Source of the DNA: Isoetes taiwanensis
Taxonomy: Eukaryota > Streptophyta > Lycopodiopsida > Isoetales > Isoetaceae
Reading direction: 5' to 3'
NCBI GenBank assembly: GCA_021234155.1
Contig: JAJEKV010000036.1
Coordinates: forward strand, 10,865,426-10,929,425
Length of the DNA stretch: 64,000 nucleotides
Below, one piece after another: positions 11,701 through 21,203 of this stretch. Position 1 is the stretch's first letter, and each line of letters starts with the position of its first letter. The position numbers and the translations under genes are program-made. The notes beneath the pieces were generated by a model that saw only the letters and a program-made list of their open reading frames with translations, ran no database searches and was not told where the DNA came from.

Positions 11701-12999
11701 CTATCTTTGCGGGTTTGTGGACCCATCCGAGTGCCCGAGGGCGGCTGGCGGGTTGGAATAACTTTCGGGCAGCCTGCTCACGGGACCTTGATGGATGTCT
11801 TTGCCGGTTGTGGAAGGCCTCAATCCACCCTCTCCCTGGCCTGCCTGGCCTGATGCCCCTGGACCGCTCTCCCCGCAGCAACGCAACTTGTTCGTGGGGT
11901 GTGCCGCCTGCAATCGTCCGGACGAGGGAGGCACATATACCTTCATCTTGCCATTAACCAAACCAGCAACCCCTCCAGCTTGTCGAATCTCTCTTATCTT
12001 GACCAACTCTTGGCTTCTTTCCCGTTGTTGCAGTGGCGTGAGATCCAGATCCAGGTATATGGACGTACCTTTCAAGCGACTAGTGCGGTGCAACAACAAA
12101 GATTTTGCCTCCCAATCCAAGACTGCAAACTTAACTAGCCGAGGTCTCATGCTCGGTCCTCCGACCCTGATTGGACTCTTGATAACCAAATACTGTAATT
12201 GGAGCTTTGCAAGTACCAGGGTGGTAAGCTTACCTGGCAAATCCTCGCCTTGCTCCTCCGGCAGTCCCCGCACAATAAGATTGAGGCGGCGTGCCTGGAT
12301 GTCTTGCTCCTCACGAAGTACCCGCCTAATTCCCTGAGCCACCTCGGCCTCTGGTATAGGGGGTACTGGTGCAGACGACTGTGGTGCACTCCGGACTCGT
12401 TGCACCTCCATTCGAAGGTCCTGCATCTCTTGCTGTAAGTGGGCCATCTGGTTCTCTATATGTGAGCATCTTCCTGACATCTCCTGCCTGTTTGCCTTTG
12501 CTTCATCAAGGAATTGGAGCCTGCCCCGCACCGCTTCCACATCCTTTTCCTTAGCATCTATCCGACCAGCCATGCTTGTAACTTGTACAATCTGCTGCAG
12601 CAACCCCTTCATGTCAGCCCGTGCTTGCGCCATGTCTTCCATCCACTGCTGGTGGACCTTATCCAAGCGGTGCCCCATCTCCGTGACTAGTTGCGTTGTT
12701 GCTTGTATCTCCCCTCTTATCTGGTCATTAGCCTTTTGGGCTCCCCTGCAATCATAATCCCCGAGCCGAACTTCCACAAGGGAAATTCGCTCCTTCTGTT
12801 GGAGGAGCTGCTTCTTGAGCGCAGCCCCTGGCAAATGGTCCCGTGATGCCTCCAAGCTTGCCAGCTTAGCCTGGAGGGAACCGGCCTGTTCCTGTACAAC
12901 CCTGATTGCCTCAGCCTGTGATACCTGCTCTGATGGGGACGAGGTATCCAAATTGCGGGCTCTTTTCTTCAACGCATGCATGCTGTCCGGGGTTGCCAT
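11701..12999 (-). CDS. LINE ORF1 protein: coiled coil, RRM-like and C-terminal domains
   Basis: An intact 432-codon frame starting MATPDSMHALKKRARNLD. Residues about 25-215 are Gln/Glu/Ala/Leu-rich with heptad-like spacing, a long coiled coil for trimerising. Next comes ARRLNLIVRGLPEEQGED (about 245-262), which resembles the start of the RRM fold of L1 ORF1p. Then SIYLDLDLTPLQQRERSQEL and KIREIRQAGG resemble the L1 C-terminal domain. The tail is Gly/Ser/Pro-rich. Such proteins bind the element RNA and act as chaperones. Most seed-plant L1 elements instead carry a DUF4283-like domain with a zinc knuckle, so this architecture is notable. The first ATG after the leader is used. Assignment is by motif reading only. 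Confidence 0.75.
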   Translation of the reverse strand: MATPDSMHALKKRARNLDTSSPSEQVSQAEAIRVVQEQAGSLQAKLASLEASRDHLPGAALKKQLLQQKERISLVEVRLGDYDCRGAQKANDQIRGEIQATTQLVTEMGHRLDKVHQQWMEDMAQARADMKGLLQQIVQVTSMAGRIDAKEKDVEAVRGRLQFLDEAKANRQEMSGRCSHIENQMAHLQQEMQDLRMEVQRVRSAPQSSAPVPPIPEAEVAQGIRRVLREEQDIQARRLNLIVRGLPEEQGEDLPGKLTTLVLAKLQLQYLVIKSPIRVGGPSMRPRLVKFAVLDWEAKSLLLHRTSRLKGTSIYLDLDLTPLQQRERSQELVKIREIRQAGGVAGLVNGKMKVYVPPSSGRLQAAHPTNKLRCCGESGPGASGQAGQGEGGLRPSTTGKDIHQGPVSRLPESYSNPPAALGHSDGSTNPQR

Positions 13000-13156
13000 A
13001 GAGGGCCGGGACTGTCAGGTGGATTCCATCGACTAAAACAGAGGAAACACCATACAAATCATACACCCACGGAAAGCTCGTTCGATAAGCTTTCCAACGA
13101 GCCCAAGAACACCTGAATCTGACATTGGAATCCCGAGTTATGAGCAAAAGAACAGG

Positions 13157-13369
13157 GAAGAGCAATATCTAGAGGGGGTTAGCATGAAGGTGCTAAGCAA
13201 GAATTCTCCATGTAAGCTTCAGAAGTAACTTTCGACGATGTGGAGGTACAGTTTTCCTTGTATAACTTTGGTCTTTATACGATCATGATAGTTCTGATGG
13301 ATTTGACAAGTGCTGCTAAGATCTGTGATCGACCCATGAGGACATGGGTTAATTTTTAGAAGGGGAGAC
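13157..13369 (+). other. Remaining leader of the LTR element and polypurine tract
   Basis: Continues the leader cut by the LINE; the same sequence runs without a break at 16255-16447. It ends with AGAAGGGGAGAC (13358-13369), a purine-rich tract directly before the second LTR (TG at 13370), as expected for the plus-strand primer. Between primer site and tract the original internal region was only about 320 bases. The 26 bases before the second LTR (13344-13369) are missing from the right-hand copy. Confidence 0.75.
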
Positions 13370-16146
13370 TGTAACGGTTCTGGCCCCTTGACAGTCTAAT
13401 ATACATATTTGTGCATGGTATATACATGAGGCATACATGCATCATGCACATAAGCAAGGGTTTGCTGCCTTGATCAAGGGTTTACAAAAGAGATTTTCAT
13501 TGCAAGAGAGGGTTTGAGCTGTGGTGCTGAGGAGGAGGCCAGAGGAGGCACCCGGAGGAGGATCGTATCCAAGCTGTGGAGGCAAGAGCTTGAAGAGGCG
13601 GCATCAGGCATCAAATCTTCTTCTTTCAGGTGGGGTTTTCATTGATTTGTTTGAGATTTCATATGCTGCAGCTTGAGTTCAAGCATGAAGGCTTTGGGGT
13701 TACAAGTAAGGACTAGTTATTCACGATCTGGAGTGAATAAGCTTTTTTATCTCTGAGTTAATTAATTATTTAAGCATTGTTCCTTGAGATCTGTATGATT
13801 TGTATGGCTTTTGGGATTCATATGTTTGTGGTAAAAGACGAAATCAAAGCAGTAGGATTGGATTGGACCAGGAAATAAATAAATAGTAATTATCAAAGAG
13901 GATTGAGATTTCACGGATAGATTCTGCAAAGCATCTGTGGCAGACTCTGGAGTGCCCGGAAAAGGCTTATTGGGCCTAGGATGGGCCGTTTTTGGGTTAG
14001 AAGGGTCGGAATTGGATGTAAGAGGAGGAATTGCAGCATTTAGAACTTGATTACCAGATTACGGGGTTTGAACTGGTTGAATGTCGACTCAACGCTGGTT
14101 GTGTCCACGTTCTTGTCTTTTTGTTTTGGTTTTTCTTTGGATTTATTGAGTTGTTGCTTTAATAATATTTATTGGCATATGAAAACATAAAGTTAGGTAA
14201 TATCATTGATGGATTTGGGTCCATTGCATCTAAGCTTAGGAGGAATGGAAGAAGTTGGCCAGCAAAGAAGATCCAAGCATGAAGAGTCGGGCGGAATAAT
14301 ACTAAGTTGTAAGAATTTATGCATTGCTTTGAATGGTTGAATATAACTGAGATAAATTCAATTTAAATCTAATAAATGAAGGATATAAGGCATGGTAATT
14401 GTCCTAGAGATGGGCCTATACTTAGAAGTAGCCTAGCACCGATATAGAGCATCCACGACAGACCGCTCGGCATCAATGAAATAATTAAGTTCATATGTGG
14501 ATCTAGTAAGGGTTGTAAATTCAATTGGAGGCTAAGTTGATGTTAAAAACCATATCTAGGTGAGTTATTATAATCCTTGGATAGAGATGGAGTATCAGCA
14601 GGGTAAGCCAGTGCAAATGCTAGAGATCTAAGGCGAGAATATATGAATAATGTCAATATTGTTGGAAATAACATGTAAAAAGAATAAATGTTTAATGCAG
14701 GACGAGATAGCTAAGATAAGTGTGGAAAGGCTTGTCCCTTGAGATGGGGCCTAGGCCAGGAATCATCTGACAAGTTGTTCAAGCATTTGCGACCATGGGA
14801 TCATGTGGATCTTTAAGTCAGAAGTGCGGGATTTTTAGTTTCTACATTAGATGCACTAATTAATCCCTTAGCTATGGAAAGTGGTATTTAACATGAGACA
14901 TATAGGTCCTTAGCTAAGTTATTAATTGCAACCATGAGGTACTTTGGATGTATGTATGGTACAAGATTGAGTTGGTCAAAACAGCCACAGAACGCCTATA
15001 GGGGGAACTTCTAGGGCATGATGGCACTGCTGGGTTACTAAATGTCTAAGGTGTAAATTGAGTTATTAACAAGAGAATGCAAGTTATCATAATGTGAATT
15101 CCTTATTGGGGGATAACTTGTTGGTGGTAAGTGTTAGAGGTGCAATGAGATGCATAAGTATTGGGACTTACACCGGATCTTTGAACAAGCTACTTCAACC
15201 CGGGCAGGATGTATGGCAACATCAGTATAATCTAGGCACATATATAGTAAACATTCTAAGGAACACCACATGTCATAGTCTTTGCATTGTTCCACTGTTG
15301 TCTTGGTATTTGATTATGTACTTGGAACCTCCGGGGTCGGACATCTAGGTTCGGTGGCCTAGGTTGCTCCGTCATGCTCATGTTCATCTGTGATTCTCTG
15401 TGATATTCTTGTGCTCTGTGACACCGGGCGTAGTTTTTCCCGATCAGGATGCTACGTCAACTCTTGTGACTCCATGGTAAGAGGTCCTTCAACGCCAGAC
15501 GTGGGCTGGGAAGGGTATGCGCATACGAGGTTTACCCCACCAACTCCGCCAACGGGGCTCGGAATGTGAGCTGGCTGGGCATTTCTCTGCTAACAGGGCC
15601 TGCATGTAGGCTGGCTGAGCTTCCCATTGTCCCGGAGCTATATGTCATGATGGTTTGGTATTTGGATATGTTCTTTGCTTCTGATGTTCATGTTTGATAT
15701 TTTCTTGGATTATGTTGTCATTGTCTTAACATTGTACTCACGTAGGATTTTCCGTCTGTGTTTGTGCTTATCCAAGATTTCCAGAGTATTCCCACGCATG
15801 GAGTGGCAGCCAGGGATCCCCACTTAGTCACGAGGACTAACCCCAGCGAGTGTATGTGCAGTGAATTAACAAGCAGTGGTCAAGCTAACAGAGACAGTGT
15901 AGCCAAAGAGCATGGTCGCACTAGAAGATTATGAGCAAAACTGCTGCATTTTATTATATTGTGTAGTGAATTCATATTGTACTTGATGGATATTGAGTTT
16001 ATAAGAATTTGTCCATTGAATTTGAAGAATGGAAGTTCAATTGTCAAGCAAGGTTCAATTCTTCACCATAATACCAACCTAGAATTAGTGGAAGTTTTGA
16101 CAAGATCCCGAGTTGCCAGGAGGGTCAACTCGGCAGGCTCGTCACA
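13370..16146 (+). repeat. Right LTR copy (about 2.8 kb)
   Basis: Begins TGTAACGGTTCTGGCC directly after the polypurine tract and ends CGTCACA before a second primer site. It is the same sequence as 5190-8065 with scattered single-base changes and a few short indels, which implies moderate age. It contains no supported gene; the short frames in it are also found shifted in the other copy. Confidence 0.75.
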
Positions 16147-16149
16147 GTC

Positions 16150-16455
16150 TGGTATCAGAGCAATGTTGGATCTTTGGGAGTTGGCTTGTTTGGTTGTGCC
16201 ATTGTGATGCTAATGGTTTTTCTTTCAGAGACATCAGGAGATGGTATCCTTAGAGGGAAGAGCAGTATCTAGAGGGGGTTAGCATGAAGGTGCTAAGCAA
16301 GAATTCTCCATGTAAGCTTCAGAAGTAACTTTCGACGATGTGGAGGTACAATTTTCCTTTTATAACTTTGGTCTTTATATGATCATGATAGTTCTGATGG
16401 ATTTGACAAGTGCTGCTAAGATCTGTGATCGACCCATGAGGACAGAACCGTTACA
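16150..16455 (+). other. Second primer site, leader copy and inverted terminal end
   Basis: TGGTATCAGAGC (16150-16161) follows the right LTR, then the leader continues as in the left copy up to GAGGACA. There it changes to CAGAACCGTTACA (16443-16455), the exact reverse complement of the first 13 bases of the right LTR. The 5-bp target repeat GTCCA follows at once. Confidence 0.85.
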
Positions 16456-16460
16456 GTCCA

Positions 16461-16975
16461 TGTGTACAACCGACACTGGCTCTGAAGAAGACATTGTCGC
16501 TACAAACTGCGACCATAAATAGGAACGAAATTTCTATTGAACCCGCTAGAATTTGAACTATATTGATATATGCCAATAATAAGCTTGCACTGAGGTACAT
16601 GATTTAATTAAACCATTGATCAAAGCAACATAGAAAAATAGTGAGCAAAAAAAAAAAATAGATCATAGAACTTATCTAGAAAAAAAAACTTATACAAACT
16701 CGATCTTGCTATTGCTCTTGAATTTTTTCTTCACCACTGGATTCACCTGGTTGCTTGGGTTGCCTTTAAAGCAGCCAAGGATTCGCTTGAGCGTGTGGCA
16801 GACAAGAATCCTGGGCCTGTAGATATAGGTGCATGTTGGATGTGAATCCTCCCAAGCATAATGATGAGCATCATGCATTGTGCAAAGAATAAGGTGCACG
16901 CATTGCAGGGTGCAACTTACAAGCACGCTGCAATAATGACATGTGTTCGGCATGGTGCAAAATAAAAGCTTGGGG
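16461..16975. other. No supported gene
   Basis: A-rich stretches (16650-16690) and a minus-strand open frame of 97 codons (16690-16983) with no family resemblance. The frame runs into the palindrome cluster, and half-units of that cluster (GGATTCGCTTGAGCG near 16779, GTGAATCC near 16850) begin here. Confidence 0.4.
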
Positions 16976-17289
16976 GGATTCACATAAGCGAATCCTCGAA
17001 GGGGGATTCACTTAAGTGAATCCCCGCAAGCATGCTTAAAGCATGCAAATCAGGACAATAAATGCTTGAGGGGATTCACTCAAGCAAATCCTCACAAGAG
17101 GATTCACTCAAGTGAATCCTCTCAAGCATGTGAGTCACGCATTAAATGTTTGAGATTTTGCAAAGGATTTTTTGCTCAACCACAGTTGAGGATTCGCTCA
17201 AGCGAATCCTCCTAATATCAGGAGGATTCACTTGAGGGAATCCTCCTGATTCACTTGAGTGAATCCAGCGAATTCGCTCAAGCGAATCC
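16976..17289. repeat. Cluster of eight 20-bp palindromes (GGATTCACTYAAGTGAATCC type)
   Basis: Units start at 16976, 17004, 17072, 17100, 17190, 17224, 17247 and 17270. The consensus is GGATTCACTTAAGTGAATCC, with CTC or CGC variants in the arms. The unit at 17004 sits in a perfect 24-bp palindrome. Most others are perfect or have one or two mismatches, some with matching changes in both arms (CAC/GTG and CGC/GCG). Spacing is irregular and spacers differ. The RNA or single-stranded DNA would fold into a row of hairpins. I recognise no known element. Confidence 0.85.
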
Positions 17290-18440
17290 GGCTGGATGCT
17301 GTAGTTAATCTAGGGAGCCGATAGCAGTGCCACATCATCTCTCTCGGGACCGACCTAGCTGCGAAAGCGCATAAACATGAGCACATAACAATATAACAAA
17401 TACATGATCACGAAGGGTGGAATCACCATGAACCAGATAACATCAGGAATCAACTACAAAATACATCAACGTAAAGAGGATATCTTATCCAAACTCAGAT
17501 TCATGGGAATCGATTGATGGCTTGGTCCTCAGAGTTCATTGCAAATAGAATTCATGATAAATGGATTTGGCTGGCAAAGAAAACATGGTCCTTCGATAGT
17601 CCACTCCATCCGCCCCTCCTGTGCATACTTTACAGATAGGCTAATAAGTCTTGGGACTGGAATGTAGCCTGACGGGGGCATAGTCAGAGAGACTACTCAG
17701 GGTTGGATCTCCCCTGGCCCGATGAGGCAAGAGGAGAATGCTCTCCTCCAGACGGTCCATGCCAACTACAGGCCGCTAGAGGGTCATGGTTCTCCCATGC
17801 CCGTACACGACTGAACCGCACTGAGGCAGGAGGTGTGGAGCCCATATCTCACCCACGGCTTGTTAAGGTATTAGGCCTAGCCCACAAGCCCTCCCCCGTA
17901 GACTCTACATGTCAGGGGGTCAACTATAGCCATGCAAGCCTTCCTCGTAAGTCAGTCTAGCACAGCCAAGCGGGCTCTTATGCACAGACCACAATTAATT
18001 GGGGATTAATGAGGTTGTTCTAGAATCATCTTTGAAACATGGCTCTAGGTCTCTAGCCCTCCCTGCCCGATACACAAGAGGTGCGCACATAGTGTAACAA
18101 CATCATCACAATGAATCAAAATACAAAAGGTAGATCTTCTACTCTAATTAGACATAATTAGGATTCCTTTGTTAGTTCGAATACTAGTTAGGGTTCTTGG
18201 GCTCTAGAGGTTGTCTAGGGCCAAGAACAAATACAATCCGGCCTACTGTCTATCGGGAAGCATGCATTGGCTCTCATACTCAACACTTCCGGATCCTTGG
18301 TTGGCTCCTCCACCCTAGAAGACATCCATGCCGCTGTTACAGTAGAATCTCGAGAAGGCACCTCGAGATGAGAGCTTGGCAGCTGCTGGAAAGCTGGAAT
18401 ATGACACACGCTTGTCCAAACATGTGCTTCAAGGCTGGAA
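17290..18440. other. No supported gene
   Basis: Mixed-composition sequence. Open frames at 17703-17960 and 18197-18517 show no family motifs. I see no repeats or terminal structures that I can place. Confidence 0.4.
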
Positions 18441-18444
18441 TAAC

Positions 18445-19240
18445 TTTTAATTTTTTTTTTTTTGAAGAACTGTGTCATCACTATATTAAAAGAATGGTAA
18501 TGTTACAAAGCAAGTGAGGAGGAAGGAGAACTGCCCCAAAGAGACAGCGATACCTCGACACTCCACAACAAACTCACAGAAAAACTGCAATGCTACTGCT
18601 GTACAAACCGACCATCACCATCTACAACACCCAAGAAGTCCCGCCAAATGGCAAACTTCCGCTCTACTACTCCCGGAAACACCAGAAAGCTTTAAAATAG
18701 CTTGTACCTGAGTCGAGGAATCAGAGAGGCTGCAGGCTGCTGAATCCCCTGAAAGATCCACAACCGCCGCCGCTTCCAAATCAGCCACACCAACCAAGCC
18801 ACGCACAGATGCAAGGCTTGCTGCCGTAAGAGCGGCCAAGCACCAGGATACACATGAAGCAGCAACTGCTGGCTAGTCAATCTCACCTGAAACAGAGCCC
18901 TAACCCAATCCCAGGCAGCCTGCAAGTGAGGGCATAAAACCAGACAATGCTCCACAATCTCACGATGAAGGCCACAACAAGGGCAGAGAGGGCTCACACC
19001 CGGCCTAAACCGACTCACAAGGGCATTCACCCTGATACAGCGGTGCACCACCTGCCACAGAAGCACCCTAACCTTCGGTGGGGGAAGTGAGCTCCATGTC
19101 CACGTCCAAACCGAGCGTCATCGAGAACCCGGAAGCTGCAGAGACCACTTGCATGAAGGGGGCAGTGTGTCATGAATAGCCAGCACCCGATAAGAAGACC
19201 GCACAAAGCAAGAAGACACAACATCTGGGTGGTCCCCTAA
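18445..19240 (-). mobile_element. 5'-truncated LINE fragment with zinc-binding C-terminus
   Basis: On the minus strand the frame at 19066-18692 reads LLWQVVHRCIRVNALVSRF, then SPLCPCCGLHREIVEHCLVL with CPHLQAAW, and later LVWLIWKRRRLWIFQG. This is the zf-RVT region found at the end of plant LINE ORF2. The fragment ends in a poly(T) run on the plus strand (about 18448-18463), the poly(A) tail of the LINE. The 5' side stops near 19240, so only the last part of ORF2 was copied, as is usual for aborted LINE insertions. Frames upstream of 19066 are shifted. Confidence 0.8.
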
Positions 19241-19640
19241 AACCACAATTATTAACTAAACTAACGTAATGTGCTACTTGTGCAGGGCGAGCATAGGGGA
19301 GTACCGGCAGGGGCGCATTACGTGGAGGAGGGGAAGCATAATTTAGACTTGAAATTATGAACCCTAATATTATATGTGATAACGTTTTCACTTATTATGA
19401 CATTACTATTGTTAAGGCTATATAAATTTTGTATAGACATGAATATAGCCTATGCTATATATTAATGCAATAGTAAGTTTGTCTTTGCATGTATCTTGTT
19501 GTTTTGCAGGAATAGGATAGGTTCGTCACCTTAGCGCAATGCTGAGGACAACATTGTCCTAAGGGGACGTTCCAGGGGAAAATACGCTATAAATACGTAT
19601 ATTCCTGGACCCGTCACCATACAAGTCTACCCACGTAGCC
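19241..19640. other. Possible 3' end of a gypsy internal region
   Basis: No gene. It includes GAGGACAACATTGTCCTAAG and a purine-rich stretch near 19560, reminiscent of the last codons and polypurine region of gypsy elements. An imperfect inverted repeat (CCAGGGGAAAATACG and CGTATATTCCTGG, 19572-19608) follows. The assignment is weak. Confidence 0.25.
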
Positions 19641-21200
19641 TTCTATACCTTAGAAAGTGGTAAGGGGTGCACATCTAAGCTAGTTATTTAACTTAGATAA
19701 CCTTAGGATAAGGCCCAGTTTCCACATGGCCTTATCCTATTGGGCAACCGCCACACGGCCCCATCCTATTGGTGCCACGTGGCATCCCATGTGGACCCTC
19801 GCCTATATTGGCTCAAACCCTAACCCTAGACCCTTTTCCTGACTCTAGCACCTGAACACTCATCTACGTGCCCAAAACCCCGTTTCGAGCATCGTTCGTC
19901 GTAGCATAGCCTGCTGCAGCAGCCCCCAAAGTGTGTGCATGATCGTAGAGGGAGCAAGGCATCGACCCACGTCAAGGACCATGGAGACACCAGGAATGGG
20001 AGGAAGCGCTTCTGGAGCAGGTAGGTGGAGTAGAGTTCGTAGTAGTTCATCTGGAGGGTAGCACTCCAGATGGGTTTGTATCTTGCATCTAGAGTAGAGC
20101 CATCCTAGAACCCTTGTTGAACATCTTGAACCCTAATCAAGGAACCCTAATTGTAAGTTAGATATGTATGATTAGGTTAAGATTTTCTTATGATGTTTAT
20201 CATGATATGATGTATGCGATGTTGGTTGATCATGTTGCTCCTCTTGTATTGGGAAGGGGGGTAGAGACCTAGGGCCATATGTAGTATGCTTCTAGCGTAG
20301 ATCCCTTAGTTCCTATTAGTTGCGGCCTGTGCATAGGAACCCACCGGGCTATGGAGGCCATGATGTGACTCAGCACTACACAACGGGGCTAGAGGCAATG
20401 CGGAGGGAGGATCCCCATGCCGAGCCGAGTGGGGGCTACGGGGGATCCCATAGTGGGCTAGGCTTATGGTCGGTCACTTCGTGTGGGCCGAGCATGGGTC
20501 CGACACCTCCTAGGGCAATGGTGTCGCCCTGCCTCTCAAGAGTTGCAAGTGTCGGCTTGGCTCTTGTTTTGGGGGGGTTCAGTCGGGTACGAATCGTGTG
20601 TCGCCACGATTCTCTAGCCGCCCGTGGAACCTCTAGACCCCGGGAAGGGGAGATGCAACCCTTCCTGCCTCGACGAACCAGGGAGATGCAACCTGGAGTA
20701 GTCCCGATGGGTGATGCCATGGGATTGCGTATCCGGAAGGCTAGAGTCATGTCAGAGCCTGATCTAGCCCATCTGCAAAGTATGCACAGGAGGGGCAGAT
20801 GGAGTGGTCAACCCTAGCTATTGTCTTATGCCAGCCCTCACCATTGTTATGACTCGGTCTGCTCTATCTTGAGGCCTAGCCAGTCAGTCATCCTCCTTAT
20901 GAGTCGGAGCCAGGGGTAGGAGCTCTCATGTTTTATGGTTTGTGATTATCTTCGTTGCACGCATGGATATGTGATGGACTACCCTTCGAGGTAGTATGTT
21001 GTATTGTTATTGCTAGTTCTGACGTTGTTTATGCTTTCGCTGTGATAGGAGCCCATAGGGGAAGGGCGCGCAAGACACCTTCGTGTCCCCTTCCCGCACT
21101 AAGGTGATCCCAGAGTGCGGGATAGACGAAGGGCCCGTGCGGTCGGAGGGCCGGATGGGGGATTTCCTACGGAATGTACGGCCGGGTGTCGTATATTTTG
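19640..21200 (+). repeat. LTR-like stretch of a retroelement
   Basis: The layout resembles a plant LTR: a GC-mixed upstream part, a TATA-like CCTATATTGGC near 19802, then CT-rich leader sequence, a splice-donor-like AG|GTAGG near 20020 and GC-rich non-coding sequence. A 165-codon frame at 20320-20817 is Arg/Gly/Pro-rich with no motif, and I treat it as non-coding. I could not define TG/CA ends or a target repeat, so boundaries are approximate. The stretch abuts the 3' end of a LINE. Confidence 0.3.
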
Positions 21201-21203
21201 TAG

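Larger units (their letters stand above)
8175..13156 (-). mobile_element. LINE retrotransposon, near full length, inserted in the LTR element leader
   Basis: On the minus strand the order is: 5' leader (about 13000-13156), ORF1 (12999-11701), an APE-type endonuclease, reverse transcriptase with YADD, a Cys/His-rich tail, and a 3' end carrying a short simple repeat. Its borders are fixed by the second copy of the host element. At about 16245-16290 that copy reads without interruption, TCCTTAGAGG then GAAGAGCAGTATC, where the first copy is split. The target duplication is at most about GGAAG and is uncertain because the 3' tail is itself GGAA-rich. ORF2 has frameshifts, so the copy is probably dead, but ORF1 is open. 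Confidence 0.85.
5190..16455. mobile_element. LTR-type retroelement with two long LTR copies, no coding region
   Basis: The outer ends are TGTAACAGTTCTG at 5190 and CAGAACCGTTACA ending at 16455, flanked by the 5-bp direct repeat GTCCA (5185-5189 and 16456-16460), the size made by retroviral-type integrase. Inside are two near-identical copies in the same orientation (5190-8174 plus 13157-13357, and 13370-16447). They share an LTR body, a primer-site motif and about 300 bases of leader. A polypurine tract lies just before the second copy. No gag or pol remains. The right end is odd: it is the inverse of the LTR start rather than an LTR end. A LINE (8175-13156) sits inside the first leader. 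The element is non-autonomous and would have needed enzymes from a relative. Confidence 0.8.

Noticed and set aside
16976-17289. CRISPR-like array
   Set aside because: Units are palindromes with irregular spacing and no uniform spacers, in a plant nuclear context.
17703-17960. 85-codon plus-strand open frame
   Set aside because: No family resemblance; it sits between repeats.
19812-19832. AACCCTAACCCTAG, a plant telomere-like repeat
   Set aside because: Only two units, inside an LTR-like leader; too short for an interstitial telomere array.
20320-20817. 165-codon open frame
   Set aside because: Arg/Gly/Pro-rich, equally open on the other strand, inside an LTR-like region; no domain seen.
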